The notes under the pieces: model-generated
The model's input: only the letters and a program-made list of their open reading frames with translations
What the model was told of the DNA's origin: nothing
Database searches by the model: none
NCBI GenBank assembly: GCA_028571685.1
Contig: CM053143.1
Coordinates: 55,545,208-55,609,207, forward strand
Length of the DNA stretch: 64,000 bases
Origin: Heterohyrax brucei
Lineage: Eukaryota > Chordata > Mammalia > Hyracoidea > Procaviidae
Direction of reading: 5' to 3'
Program-made: the position numbers and the translations under genes
Shown: piece after piece, positions 20,702 to 32,223 of the stretch
Numbering within the stretch: the first letter of the stretch is position 1
How the letters are laid out: every line of letters starts with the position of its first letter

Positions 20702-21598
20702 ATGGCTCCCGAAAACTCCCCAAATAAATAATCAAAAAACTTCCCTGAAGAAGAAGGCTTTCTGAAACTATGAAAGGTTGAGTTTGAAAGAATTATTATA
20801 GAACCTCCCAAGAGATTAAACAAAATACAGCGGAACAAAATGAAAAATTAAGCAAGCTATTTGAACTAATAGAACATTAATCATCTGAAATCCAGCAGAT
20901 CAATAACAAAATGACAGACCTGTATAACTCAATCCAAGCCAAAAGAACAGGTTGAGAAGACAGAAGTCAGACTTAGTGACCTTGAAGATAGAGCAACTGA
21001 CACCGGCATTTATGAGGAGAAATCAGAGAAAACAAATAAGAAAAATGAAGAAACATTAAGAAACTTGTGGGACTCTGTTAAGAGAAACAATCTATGAATA
21101 ACTGGAGTTACAGGGTTGGATAGCTGAAAATACAGAGAATATTGTTGTTGAGTTACTGACAGGAAACTTCCCTGAAATTAGGAAAGAAGAGAACATAGAG
21201 TTCCAATACACACATTGAACACCTCAAAAAATAACCCCCATAAGAAAGACACCAAGACACATTATAATCAAGTTTAATAAAATAAAACATAAACAGAGGC
21301 TGTTAAAGACAGAGAGGATCAAAGCAAGGCTAATATTCAGAGGGAAGTCTTACAGGCTTTCTTCTGACTTCTTGGAAGAAATGATGTTGGCAAGGAGGCA
21401 GTACGATGACACACTCAAAGCCTTGAAGGAGAAAACCTTTCAATCAAGAATTATATATCCTGGAAAACTGTCTCTCAAATATGAAGATGAAATTAAGACA
21501 TTTGCAGATAAACAGAATCTTAGAGTCTTCGTAAAAGCCAAACCAAAACTAAAGGAAATACTGAAAGAAGCTCTGTGCTTAGAAAAGCAAAATTACTA
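20702..21598 (+). pseudogene. L1 ORF1 (RNA-binding chaperone) remnant
   Basis: L1 ORF1p binds L1 RNA and trimerises through a coiled coil. Here the start reads MAPENSPN, matching the antisense L1 at 52-57 kb, whose frame starts MAPEN at 55626. Stops break the N-terminal and coiled-coil part. The last 75 codons (21372-21598) are open and show the ORF1p C-terminal domain: MLARRQYDD, RIIYPGKLSLKYEDEIKTF, ADKQNLRVF and LKEILKEAL. ARR near the start of that block, the YP-KLS core and the basic DKQ motif are family hallmarks. The next base triplets read TAA, the natural C-terminus. I infer an inactive copy. Confidence 0.85.
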
Positions 21599-22023
21599 AT
21601 TGTATATTTAAGGAGGCAATGCAGGACAAAATATCCAGATTCCTACCTGGTTAGGGAAGTCACAAAGCTCAATCAAAGCTACAATATTAAAAACAGGAAA
21701 CCAGTGATCATATCACAAAATCCCTTGATACTAAGAGGGTTATATTACAATAGTTAGAGTCCTTTTGGATGGAGAGGAAGTTAAAACAATATGTGGAGGC
21801 TAAAAATGCATTTAAATTTAGAATATTAAGGGGGGACCATCAAGGTAGCTGCAAAGAGTAATAACAATGCAACATATTAAAACAAGAAATGTAATACAGG
21901 AGTCTCAGAAAACACAAAACCAACACTGAAAAAGATGAAAATTCAACCCATAAAGAAGAATGACAGAGAACAGAACATTAAAAGCAACATAGAAAATACC
22001 AACACAAAAATAAATATGTCAGA

Positions 22024-24000
22024 ATGACAGCAGTAACACCTACCTATCAATAATTATACTGAATGTAAGCAGACTGAATGCTCCATTGAAGAGAAAGCAG
22101 GCAACATGTTGGATCAAAAAACATTACTCATCTATATGTTGCATATAGAAAACACAACTTAGGCTCAAAATTACGAACAAACTGAAAATTAAAGTGTAAA
22201 ATAATATATACCAAGCTAACAACATACAAAGACGAACATGTGTGGTAATACTAATCTCAGATAAAATCGATTTTAGTGTAAAATCCACCACTGTGGACAA
22301 GGATGTTCAGTATTTATCACTGAAATGTTCAATACATAAGCAGGTCTTAATATTAAATATTTATGCATCCAGTACACAGCATCTAAATACATTGAAGAAA
22401 TGCTGACTACATTGAAAAATAAGATGGATCACTCCACAATAATTGTGGGACACTTCAACACTACTTTCAGTAATGGACAGAGCATCTAGAAAAAAGCTCA
22501 GTAAAGACACAGAAGATCTTATTGCCTCAATTAACCAGTTAGACGTCACTGACATATACAAAACTTTTTATCCATCAACAGATAAATACACCTGTTTCTC
22601 CAATGCACATGGAACATTCTGCAGAATAGACCATGTGTTAGGACATAAAGCAAGTCTCAACAAAATTCAAATGACTGAATTATATCAGAGCATCTTCTTG
22701 GACAGTAAAGCCATAAAAGTCAAAATCAATAGCAGACAAAGAATAGGTAGCAATTGGAACTCATGGAAACTGAACAACACCTTGCTCAAAAAGCCATGGG
22801 TTATAGAAGAAATCAAGAACAAAATAATGTATGGAATCAAATGAGAATTAAAATACATCCTACCTATGGGATATAACCAAAGCAGTGCTCAGAGTCAATT
22901 TACCTCTATCAATAAATTGCACACACCCAGAGGGAATAAAGAACTCAAATCAAAGAATTAACCCTATAGATTAAACAAGTAGAAAGAAAGCAACAGAAGA
23001 ATGCTTCAGGCATCAGAGGAAAACAGATCATAAAAATTAGAGCAAAATTAAATGAAGTAGAAAGTAGAACAGTTTGAAAAACTAACAAAACCAAATGCTG
23101 TTTTTTTTGAAAAGACCAACAAAATTGATAAACCATTGGCTGAACTTACAGAAGAAAAACAGGAGTGGAAAACAATAAACTGAATAAGAAATGGTATGGG
23201 ATATGTTACAACAGATCCAACTGAAAAAAAAAAAGGCATCATAACAGAATCCTATGCAGGACTGTACTCTAACAGACTTGAAAACCTAGAGGAAATGGAC
23301 AAAATTTCATGATTCATATCACCTACCAAAATTATCACAAGAAGAAGTAGAACAAGTTAATAAACCCATCACAAAAGACAAGAATCACCTGATTTTGTCT
23401 ACTGATGCAGAAAAGGCATTTGATAAAGTCGAACACCCATTCATGCTAAAAACTCTCAGCAAAATAAGAATAGACAGCAAATTCCTCAGTGCAATAAGTG
23501 CCATTTATACAAAGCCAACTGCCTACGTCATCCTGAATGGAGACTGAAACAATTTCCCTTGAGAACGGGAACTAAACAAGGATGCCCACTCTCACCTCTC
23601 CCATTCAATATTGTACTGGAAATTCTAGCCAGAGCACTTAGACAAGACCAAGAAATAAAGGGCTTCTGCAATGGCAAAGAAGAAGTAAAAATCTCCCTGA
23701 TTGTATACTCAGAGAATCTTAAAGAATCCATAAGTAAACTACTGAAACTGATAGACGACTTTGGCAAAGTCTCATGATTCAAGGTAAATATAAGTAAATC
23801 AGTAGGATTCCTTTATACCAATAACAAGATTATTAATAAAGAAATCACCAAATCAATTTACTCTAGCCCATAAGAAAATAAAGTACCTGGGAATAAATCT
23901 AACCAGAGAAATAACAGACCTCTTACAAAGAGAACTACAAGTCCTTACTACAAGAAGCTAAGAGAGACACACACAAATGTAGAAACCTACCCTGTTCATG
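22024..24000 (+). pseudogene. L1 ORF2 (endonuclease-reverse transcriptase) remnant
   Basis: ORF2p nicks the target and reverse-transcribes L1 RNA. The frame starts MTAVTPTYLSIITLNVS. The endonuclease C-terminal part is open at 22443-22844 (GHFNTTFSNG in the next frame, FCRIDHVLGHK, the RIDH/Y motif). The RT part is at 23380-23777: [15 protein letters not shown], then [19 protein letters not shown] short in-frame gap follows KISL and continues IVYSENLK, so the FADDM catalytic block, present as FEDDM in the copy at 47.98 kb, is gone. Fingers and early palm are lost in the deletion near 23380, and everything C-terminal of about residue LSVLPK is lost. Dead by several independent events. Confidence 0.88.
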
Positions 24001-24029
24001 GATAGGAAGGTTTAACATTGTGAAACTGT

Positions 24030-24552
24030 CTGTTTTACCCAAAGAACCGGATGGTGCCCAGCCACCACCAGTAACAGCCGTGATAGAGCTCACAAAGTTG
24101 AGTCTCACTGGCAACACAAGAATAAAAAGGGTGCACACTTAGATCTCCACTGAAAGACCACAACTGATGGTTCAGGGGCCTCGGAGTTCCCCTGGCAGCA
24201 GGGCCCCTGGCTGTGATGCTGCCCCTGTCCATTAATCATAATGGAGGTCAACTCTTCGGACAGGAATGGATTGGTTTAGGGACACAGAGTTACCATAGCA
24301 TGTGTGCACTTTACAGTTCTACGCATCTATGGAATGTCGCCCTGTTGACCTCTTACTTAAGGTGGAGGAGTGGGTGGAGAGAAGGGGATAGGAGATTGTT
24401 GGGATGATAAAACATGTATGGAATGGAGAGGAAGCCTGTGCTGTCACTGGGCAGGGAGACCAGTGGGAGCTGCATATAGGTGGTCATGCAAATTTATACG
24501 GCAATGTACATTTTCATTCAATCATAATGAAGAAAAATAGAAAAAAAATTTC
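24030..24552 (+). mobile_element. L1 3'UTR of the same element
   Basis: AACCGGATGGTGCCCAGCCA follows directly on ORF2 sequence, joined at a shared AAG(AACC). It then runs to a TCATTCAATCATAATGAAG stretch and an A-rich tail. Confidence 0.88.
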
Positions 24553-27035
24553 CAGAATGGAAACTACCTGCTACTAAATAAAGCCACAAAATAACATGAC
24601 TTCTGGCTAGCACCTACCTTTAAACATAAACTTTGTTAAAATGGGTGTTATTTTAGTTTGAATTCCTAGGTAGAAAATCAGAAGCTATCAACTTTTCTGC
24701 CTCTTGGAGAGAAAAAGAACTTGTAGGAAATACTACATTGTTGTCATTAGTTTAGTATTTGTTGAATTAATTAAAATGAGCTTATAATGACAACTTTCAA
24801 ATTAGTTTCAAAGAGGTCTAAGTGCTCACTAAGATATTATTGGTAACAGTATATTATGTATTTGACACACAATTTGATACATTCGATCTATTTCTAATGA
24901 TAATAACAGAACACAATGACAGTTAAGATTCAAGTTACATAAACATATTGTATTCATTTTTGGAATTTGATCTTTTTTTTTCCCCTAGATCTCTTTCCTG
25001 CAGATGACTTACTAGCTAAGCTTATAAGTAACACTGGTCCATTTATGTCTGAACAAAGTTCCTCCAGCATCTAAATCACTATCATCTCATAGACTTTGAA
25101 GGTTTACTTGGTTAAAGCCCAATGTCTTTAGACCCTTCTCTCCAAGGCTTGAAAATTTTTCCCAGTTGAGCTGTGATCAAGGTCAGTAGTTTGCGGGAAA
25201 TTATGGTGAAGCAACAGCAGCTTTCAATATATTACCAGGTACAAAAACCCAGGGGACAAAGAGCAGCAAGGTTCACACATTCAGTTAAAATATGCAAATC
25301 ATATTATTTATTAAGTCAATCAAACAAATAGCAAGAAAAGATAATATAGGGTAACACACTTAGAACAGAGTATAAGTGGTAAAGAGACCATACTACCTGA
25401 ATTCGGGATTCAGGCAAGCTCTCTATGCCCCTTTTCCCTCTCTGCTCCACCAGCCTTAGCTGAAGATATGATTACAAAGACCAGAAAAGAGGACTGAGAA
25501 AGGGAGAAAATTCCAGTAATAGGTACTTGCTCTGTCAGACAGACAGTTAAGCATACTCGCAGCTTGTCATCAGTCTGCATAACAGACTAATTTGTACATG
25601 GCTAGGGCATACACAGATTAGAGGAGGAATATACTAGGTACCACTAGTAAGTGGCTGATGCAAGGGAGCAACAGCTGTCACCCTAAAAGCGGCAGCGTTA
25701 GCAATTGATCTTTCCATTCTTAATCTATCTTCAACAGTTTCGTTTGGTATATTTTCTAGTAAGTCTACTTTTGGCATATTTCACACATTATTAACTTATT
25801 TTTCATACTTAGCACATCTGTTCTGAAACTTTACAATTTACCAGGTTCTTCATTATGTGTTTTTATCACGCCTTACATATTTTGCCTACAACTCATAAGC
25901 CACTCATCAGCTTGCACTGATATGTCTTATCAGGCTTAAAATGTTCTACAAGTTTCCTGTACCTGTTTGTTTATCTTCTCTTTACAGTAGTGTAGACAAT
26001 TCTCAGAGAATACAGCAGACACAGCAACCTTTCTTCAGCTGTATCAGTGACAGTGTCATAAGAAAAGTCACATTTCAAGGACATTCAGTGTCAATCCAAT
26101 AATGAGAATCTGAAGACATATGTCATATAAAATACACAAGAATTTAAGTATTTATTCTTATACCTTCAATTTTGTGGTCAAGTATTACAATTATAGGGTC
26201 CTTTTAAGGTATTTTAGAAATAGCTCAGAACAAAGACAGGATTTATATAGTCACACTCATTAAAGAGAAAAAAACGATGTGACATAAAGATAGATTTAAA
26301 AGAAAATAATTAGAAAACAAAGTCTGCAGTTGATAAAAGTGTCAAGGGCAAAAATATGAATTCCAACAGTTTGACCTCATATCCTGTCACTCAGTTTTAA
26401 AATAGGCATTTTCCTTTTATCATAATTATTTAAATTTGAATACAATGTTTGAGCTCCTCATAAGTGTCCTGTCTGTGTTTTACCTTTGGCTAACTGAGAT
26501 ACTACAGTGTTCAATGTTTCAATTACTTAACTGAACAACCATGAGTTTATTTGTGAAATAAAGTATCACTGTCTTCTCAACAAATACCATGATTTAAGTA
26601 AGACACACCACCGGTGGAAAATGTTAAAGTAGCACTTTTTTTCCTACACAAGACTATTTAATGTCTGTGTAAAACAAGAGGCTGGGAGGCTAATAATGAC
26701 AATTGAAACTGTCACCCAAATGGCAGAGTATGTCAATTAGAATTGCAAAATTGAGAAGTGTCTACTCAGAACAGAATAGCGAGAAAGAAACCTAAATAGG
26801 AGAATAATTTGAAGAAAATGCTAGCACCAAAAGAACGTCATGCATAATATTAAACCTTATAAAGAATTCAGAAGTAGACCTTTGTTTTTGGTGCACAATA
26901 TGCTTATCAAGTTTGGACAACATACATGCATACCTCAAAGTTGTGGAACAGGCTACACTGGAACAACTGAAAGGATTAAATATTCCTCAGAAATGAAAAC
27001 AATAGGTTAATGCTGTCTTCCTTGATGCACTCCTT
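24553..27035. other. AT-rich single-copy-like DNA
   Basis: No gene found. 25150-25735 has an LTR-like build in antisense (ATTTATTAAG, then a C-rich block, then CTTCAACA), but family and borders are unclear. The rest shows nothing recognisable. Confidence 0.35.
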
Positions 27036-27189
27036 AAAAACCAAAAACCCACTGCCCAGGAATCAATTCTGACTCATGCTAACCTTACATGCCCAAATAG
27101 AACTTCCCTGTAGAGCACCTGATGGATTCAAACTGCTGTCCTTTTGATTAGCAGCAGTGGTACTTAGCCACTTTCCCATCAGGGTTTCT
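27036..27189 (-). mobile_element. AfroSINE, antisense
   Basis: AAAAACCAAAAACCCACTGC, AATTCTGACTCATGCTAACC, CTTTTGATTAGCAGCAGTGG and CACTTTCCCATCAGGGTTTC. Confidence 0.9.
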
Positions 27190-27221
27190 GCTGGAGTGCT
27201 TTATAAAGTGGCATGACGCCG

Positions 27222-27420
27222 TTAGAATCCTAGGTCCGGATCTCAGCTCCATCTCATAACAGGTGCCACTTGGGGAAGCTTTACAAACTTTCCGAGGCTT
27301 TGTTTTCCCCCTGAAAAATAGCTATTTTAATATCTAGCTCAAAAATTTTGCTAGCACTAATTTAAATAATACAGTTTGGATCACAGAACACATGGTTAAT
27401 AAATGCTAACAGTATTTGTG
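27222..27420 (-). mobile_element. MIR, antisense
   Basis: ATCTCAGCTCCATCTCATAA, TGCCACTTGGGGAAGCTTTA and CTTTGTTTTCCCCCTGAAAA keep the antisense MIR order, including the degraded tRNA-like start. Confidence 0.6.
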
Positions 27421-27734
27421 GACAATTTATATATTATTTAGCTACAAAGCATTAATACAATACATATAATGTGTTATAATGTTAATATATTACACTTACA
27501 TATTGTTATAAACAGTAAATGTAATTTATATTATAAATACTATATTACATATTTTATTTAGCTGTAATATTATATACAGTATAACACATAGTAAATAGCT
27601 ATTAACTAAATAAAATTTTTCATACAAAGGGGCAAAGGATGACAGTAGGAAAGCCAAGACTCTACCTTTCCTTCTTAACCAATTCATTGCAATGGTAAAA
27701 TGGAATAGATTTTTAAATTAGTCTGCAGAAATTG

Positions 27735-27880
27735 AATGGCATTGGTGTTTGGTTCAGTTGTAGAATTCTTCCCATCCATATACCAAGCCCTGGTTCAATT
27801 CCTGGCCAATGTGCCTCATGTGTAACCACTGTCTGTCAGTGAAGATTTGCATGTTATATGGGTGTGGCCATAAAACGGTG
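27735..27880 (+). mobile_element. tRNA-derived afrotherian SINE variant, 5' part
   Basis: GGTGTTTGGTTCAGTTGTAG and the box-B-like GGTTCAATTCCTGGCCAATG, then GTGTAACCACTGTCTGTCAG. Truncated at its 3' side. Confidence 0.7.
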
Positions 27881-28107
27881 AAACAAGCTGTTATTTTGGT
27901 AAAAGAAATGCTCTAACTGTTCGACATCTTTACTGTACAACTAACAGCATCTTGGTTCTGATATTGCACTAGAGTTTTTGTAAGATGATACTAGCAGGGG
28001 ACACCAAGTAAACAATACATAAGATATTTACTGCTTATGAATAAAAAGCTTCATTTTTAAAAATTCACTTGTCAATACAATATAGCTACATGTTATCTGG
28101 GGAGCAG

Positions 28108-28390
28108 GGCTGATTCAATCATAGAATTCTCACCTTCCACGAGGGAGACTCGGGTTTGGTTCCTGGACAATGCGCGAGGTTTGCACGTTGCTATCATGCT
28201 GAACTGATTTCAGCAGAGCTTCTACTAAGATAAAGTAGAAAGAAAGTCCTGGTGACCTAGTTCCAAAAATCAGCCATTGAAAACTCTGATCACGTTAGAT
28301 CCGCAATTGATCAATGACAACAGTGCAGGACTGGGCAGAGTTTCTTTCCATTTACCGTGAGTCCAGGCAGGATAGACAGCAGCCACCAAC
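28108..28390 (+). mobile_element. tRNA-derived afrotherian SINE variant, longer copy
   Basis: GGGCTGATTCAATCATAGAA, GGTTTGGTTCCTGGACAATG, TGCTATCATGCTGAACTGAT and AAGTCCTGGTGACCTAG, then AATCAGCCATTGAAAACTCT. It shares this last part with the AfroSINE long variant at 5.4 kb. Confidence 0.75.
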
Positions 28391-29300
28391 AAGACATTTG
28401 TGCACAGAAAAGCATCAGCAGACCTTTGGGTAAATCCACAAGGTACGCAATTCATATGGTGCTGAAAAAAGAAATAGTTTACCTTAAATTTCTCAAATAA
28501 TCATTCATTGAATCAATATTCATGCCTATCATGTGCCAGATACTCTGCTAGATTTTGTAGGTAAAACAGTAGTAGAAAAAATAACACAGTTCGAGATGTT
28601 ATGGATCTTTTGGAATTACATATCAAATCAATCACATGGTGCAGTCAAATTTGAAACCTACATCAATGTAGGGTTCTAGAAATCTTATCTGTGAACCAGC
28701 AACATAATAATAAATCCAAGTAGCCTCCTGGAATAAAAATAAAGATACAGACAGAAAGCTAAATCAATGAACTATCAATAAGAGACCATGAGTACCCCTC
28801 ATCGTGTGTTACTGACAGGTGTATCGGCCCTGCTTAGCCTTTTCCGTGGATTGCTCAGGGAGGGCCAGGCTTCTTAACCTAGGAAAGTTACAGAGACAAG
28901 GCCTTCAAGAAGAGCGAGCTACTAGACTCTGTAAAAGCTATGATCTCTCTAGTTTTCCTGAATGTGTGAAGTATTTTGAAATGAATTAAGATAAAGGAAT
29001 ACGACTTCTAAAATTATTTAAAAAAACTATTTTATTGACTGCATTTTATGACTTCAGATGCTTCATTCGACACCTTCTAGGCATTTCTGAAATTTAAAAG
29101 TTAAACTGAATTATTGGAGTAGAGGCTAAACCTCAGAACAAAAAATAGATTTCACCAGGAAATGAGCTATCCCTGGAGGGCTGATGCATTACACAAGGAA
29201 AATGTACTTTAAATTCTTTAGTTACTTAGAGCCAAAGAAACTAAGCAGAGAACATTCTGACTTGAGACATAACCTTTTAGAAACTATCCACTGTTCTAGC
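28391..29300. other. Unassigned stretch with a possible old repeat
   Basis: 28500-28600 (CATGCCTATCATGTGCCAGA, ACTCTGCTAG) looks like a common mammal-wide repeat fragment, but I cannot name it with confidence. Nothing else is recognised. Confidence 0.35.
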
Positions 29301-29310
29301 AGCTCTTTTG

Positions 29311-29350
29311 CATTCTCTCTCTCTCTGTCTCTCTCTCTGTGTGTCTCTGA
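29311..29350. repeat. (CT)n microsatellite
   Basis: Imperfect TCTCTC/TGTCTC run. Confidence 0.9.
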
Positions 29351-29395
29351 CTGGGGCCCAGGCATTTTTCTTAAGTCTGTAGCATATGCTGTTTA

Positions 29396-29463
29396 ATATA
29401 TATATATGTATATATATATATATGTATATGTATATATATACACATATGTATATATATATATAT
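29396..29463. repeat. (TA)n/(TATG)n microsatellite
   Basis: Alternating TA run with TATG interruptions. It is nearly self-complementary, so it could extrude as a cruciform. Confidence 0.92.
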
Positions 29464-30242
29464 TAAAGATTGTAAGGAAGAAATCTTCTGATCTCTCCAG
29501 GTTAACAATGGTCTGTTTAATTTGTTGTTGTTGTTTTAAAAATATTACACAATTTCATACCAAAATAAATCTGAAGAAGTTAATTGTATTAACCTGAAAG
29601 TAGCGGAAATTACTTTCAAAAGTTCCAGCTATAAACTGCAAGTGATTCTAACTGTAAATGAAGTAGGCATTATCACCACCACCAAAAAAATTCTGTCTTT
29701 AGGGGTGATCAAGGAATCCTTGGCTGTTGCAGATGGCCAGGCACTGTGTTAATAAGCGCTGAGCTGGCATTTGAGTCAACCAGAGACTCTTCTGAGGAAG
29801 ATTTGCTTCTGAGAGGTCATAGCCATAAAAAACCCTATTTAGTACAGTGCTACACTGAAACACAGGGGCAGCTGGTTTGGATCTCTTGATTTGTTTGATT
29901 TTGGTTTTAGAGGTGGTTAGGAGAATCCAAAGATTCATTTTTAGAAAAGAATAAAAAATAGTACTTGCATGAAACTCAGGAATATATTATGATAATGAAA
30001 TCTAACATTTATCTTGAACTCTCCAGCTACTGAAATCCTAAATGGTGACTATAAGAATAATTTAAGAAACTTTTTCAAATTGCTCATGCCCACAAACCTT
30101 TCACCAGTGATTCTCATTTAGTAAGGCATATGCTTTAGAGGGAAAAAAAAAATGTTCTCTGGATTGTTCTGATAAACACTTTTGATTAAGAATGGCTGAC
30201 AGTGAAATTCTGGCACAATTCAGAGAATAGCTGAATATGTGC
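29464..30242. other. Unassigned stretch
   Basis: No gene or named repeat seen. Confidence 0.35.
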
Positions 30243-30428
30243 GTGGCGGTTGCTGTGTGCTGTGGAGTTGATTCAGGCTCACCGCAACCATGTGGGACAA
30301 ATAGGCTCACACCAAACGTCTGAAACAATCAGATGGCCTCCTGGGTTTCGAGGCTGTATTCTTTGTGGTAGAAGATCTCCAGGTCTTCAGTTAGCAGCCT
30401 AGCACCTAACCGTCACACAGCTAAGGCC
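30243..30428 (-). mobile_element. tRNA SINE (AfroSINE-like variant), diverged, antisense
   Basis: GTGCTGTGGAGTTGATTCAG, GACAAATAGGCTCAC, TAGAAGATCTCCAGGTCTTC and AGTTAGCAGCCTAGCACCTA follow the long-variant order. Confidence 0.65.
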
Positions 30429-30479
30429 TTTCAGATGGCAACCAAAGGCCTATAAAATTCTATTTGGTAAGTAAATCTG

Positions 30480-30713
30480 TTTACCACTCATTATGCTCAG
30501 TGCTGTTTCATTTATTGCTCACAACAATCGCATGAAATAGGTGTTATTATTATCTCTATTGTATAGATAAGAAAACTGAGGATTAGCAAATGAACTGAGT
30601 TATGCCAAACCAAACAGCTAGTTAAGTGCTATACCTGAGACTTAAGTTCAGATGTTTATATTCTAAGGACTTAGGCTTTTAACCACTATGATATGCTACT
30701 TCCCACTTACATA
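30480..30713 (+). mobile_element. MIR, near full length, sense
   Basis: CATTTATTGCTCACAACAAT, GGTGTTATTATTATCTCTAT, AGATAAGAAAACTGAGGATT, AACAGCTAGTTAAGTG and TTTTAACCACTATGATATGC give the classical MIR order. Confidence 0.85.
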
Positions 30714-30819
30714 CTAGCACTGTTCATATACTAAATTTAAATTACAGTTTACATTCAAGGAAGTGATGAGTTAAATAAAAGAGACAGTGGGAATAGGCAC
30801 ATAAGAGAAATTATTAGGG

Positions 30820-31707
30820 AGCACTGAGCTTCTGTTAATGGTGATGAAAATGATTGGAAACTATTAGTAGCAATGATCGTACAACCTAATGAATACAACT
30901 AATGTCATTGAACTGTACAAATACAAAATACTAAATGGCAAATGCTTTGTTGAATGAGTAGCTGGAGCAGAGGGCAGGGGACCATGCTCTTAGGTGAAAT
31001 CGAGGCCAATTGGCATAAGTAGTGTTTTGCTAAGAGGGCTCTCTGCACCCCACATTGGTGAGTGGCATCTGCGGTCTTAAAAGCCGCCAAGCTGCCATCC
31101 GAAGACACAGCAAATGGTCCCAACTCATCAAGAACAGATGCCCACTGAGGACCAAAATGACATGGGGTAAAGACAACCCAGAAGATAGAGAGACCCACAT
31201 GAGTGGGTGTCTATATCGAATTCAGACCAGAAGAACCAGATGGTGCCCGGCCACCACCAGTGATAGCCACGATGGAGCTCACTAAGTTGAGTCTCACTGG
31301 CAACACAAGATAAAAAGGGGTGCACCCTAGGACCTCCACGAAAAGACTCAGTTGATGATCCAGTGGCTTCGAGGTTCCCCTGAGAGCATGGCCTCTGGCC
31401 TGATGCTGCCCTTGTCCATAAATCATAATGAATTGATTGGCTTGGTGATGCAGAGTGACCATATATTGATTGCACTTTATGGTTCTATACATCTATAGGA
31501 TATCATCCTGCTGACCTCTGGCTGGAGGAAGGAGAGTGGGTGGAGAGGAGAGCAAAGGAGGCTGTTGGGAGGATGAGACATGTATGGAGCAGAGAGGAAT
31601 AATGTGCTGTCACCGGGCAGGGAGAGCAGTGGAAGCTCCACGTAGGTGGGCATGTAGATTTATACGGGAATGGACATTTTCACTCAGTCATAATAATAAT
31701 AAAAAAA
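30820..31707 (+). mobile_element. L1 3' end, 5' truncated, sense
   Basis: 3'UTR of the same type as at 1-745 and 50.56-51.36 kb, preceded by ATGTCATTGAACTGTACAAA. It ends in CAGTCATAATAATAATAAAA. An antisense LTR starts just after the tail. A 115-codon frame on the opposite strand is not conserved in sister copies. Confidence 0.88.
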
Positions 31708-31710
31708 TGT

Positions 31711-32223
31711 TGTCTTAGGTATCTAGTGCTGCTATAAAAGGAATAATTACAAATGGATGGCTTTAACAAAGAGAAATGTATTCTTTCAGAGTTTAGGAGG
31801 CTAAGAATCTGAATTTATGATGCCAGCTCCAGTAGAAGGCATTCTCTCTCTCTAGGGTCTGGGGCTCACTGCCAATCTTCCCCAGGTCTAATTGCTTCCT
31901 AGTGCAGTAACCCCAGGTCCAAAAGCTGTGCTTCACTGTTACGACTTCTTTTGGGTGGTATGAGGTCCTTCCCTTCTCTGCTCACTTCTTTCTTCTTTAT
32001 TTCAAAAGGGAATTGACTTGAGCTACAACTTAATCCTGTAGACTCTCCTACCTCATCAAGACAACTGCCTTTAATCTTGCCTCTTTAACACCGCAGAAGC
32101 TAAGATTTACAACACTCAGGATAATCACATCAGATCACAGAATGAAAGACAACCGCACAGTACTAGGAATTAGTACTAGACAAATTGATAAACCTTTTGG
32201 GGGGACACAATTAAGTCCATAAT
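31711..32223 (-). mobile_element. ERVL/MaLR-like solo LTR (family 1), antisense
   Basis: TGTCTTAGGTATCTAGTGCT to GGGGACACAATTAAGTCCAT. The whole length aligns by landmarks with the sense copy at 43399-43921 and the antisense copy at 46908-47434. No internal region is present. Confidence 0.8.

Larger units (their letters stand above)
19566..24552 (+). mobile_element. L1, nearly complete span with large internal deletions, sense
   Basis: The span runs from a 5' end with GTGTCAAGATGGCAGACTAG, through a 5'UTR (to about 20701), ORF1 (20702-21598) and ORF2 (from 22024), to the 3'UTR (about 24030-24530) and A-rich tail. At least two big deletions shorten ORF2: about 450 bases are missing near 23380, and all ORF2 sequence after about 24000 is lost up to the middle of the 3'UTR. 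Stops interrupt both frames, so it cannot move on its own. Confidence 0.9.

Noticed and set aside
23990-24036. L1 internal deletion as a product of splicing
   Set aside because: Comparison with the copy at 48.37 kb shows no GT donor at the left edge (the next bases would be CAATC). The join lies in a shared AAG, so a deletion is more likely.
29396-29463. TA-rich palindrome as a replication origin or hairpin element
   Set aside because: A plain microsatellite explains it; no other origin or structural feature is nearby.
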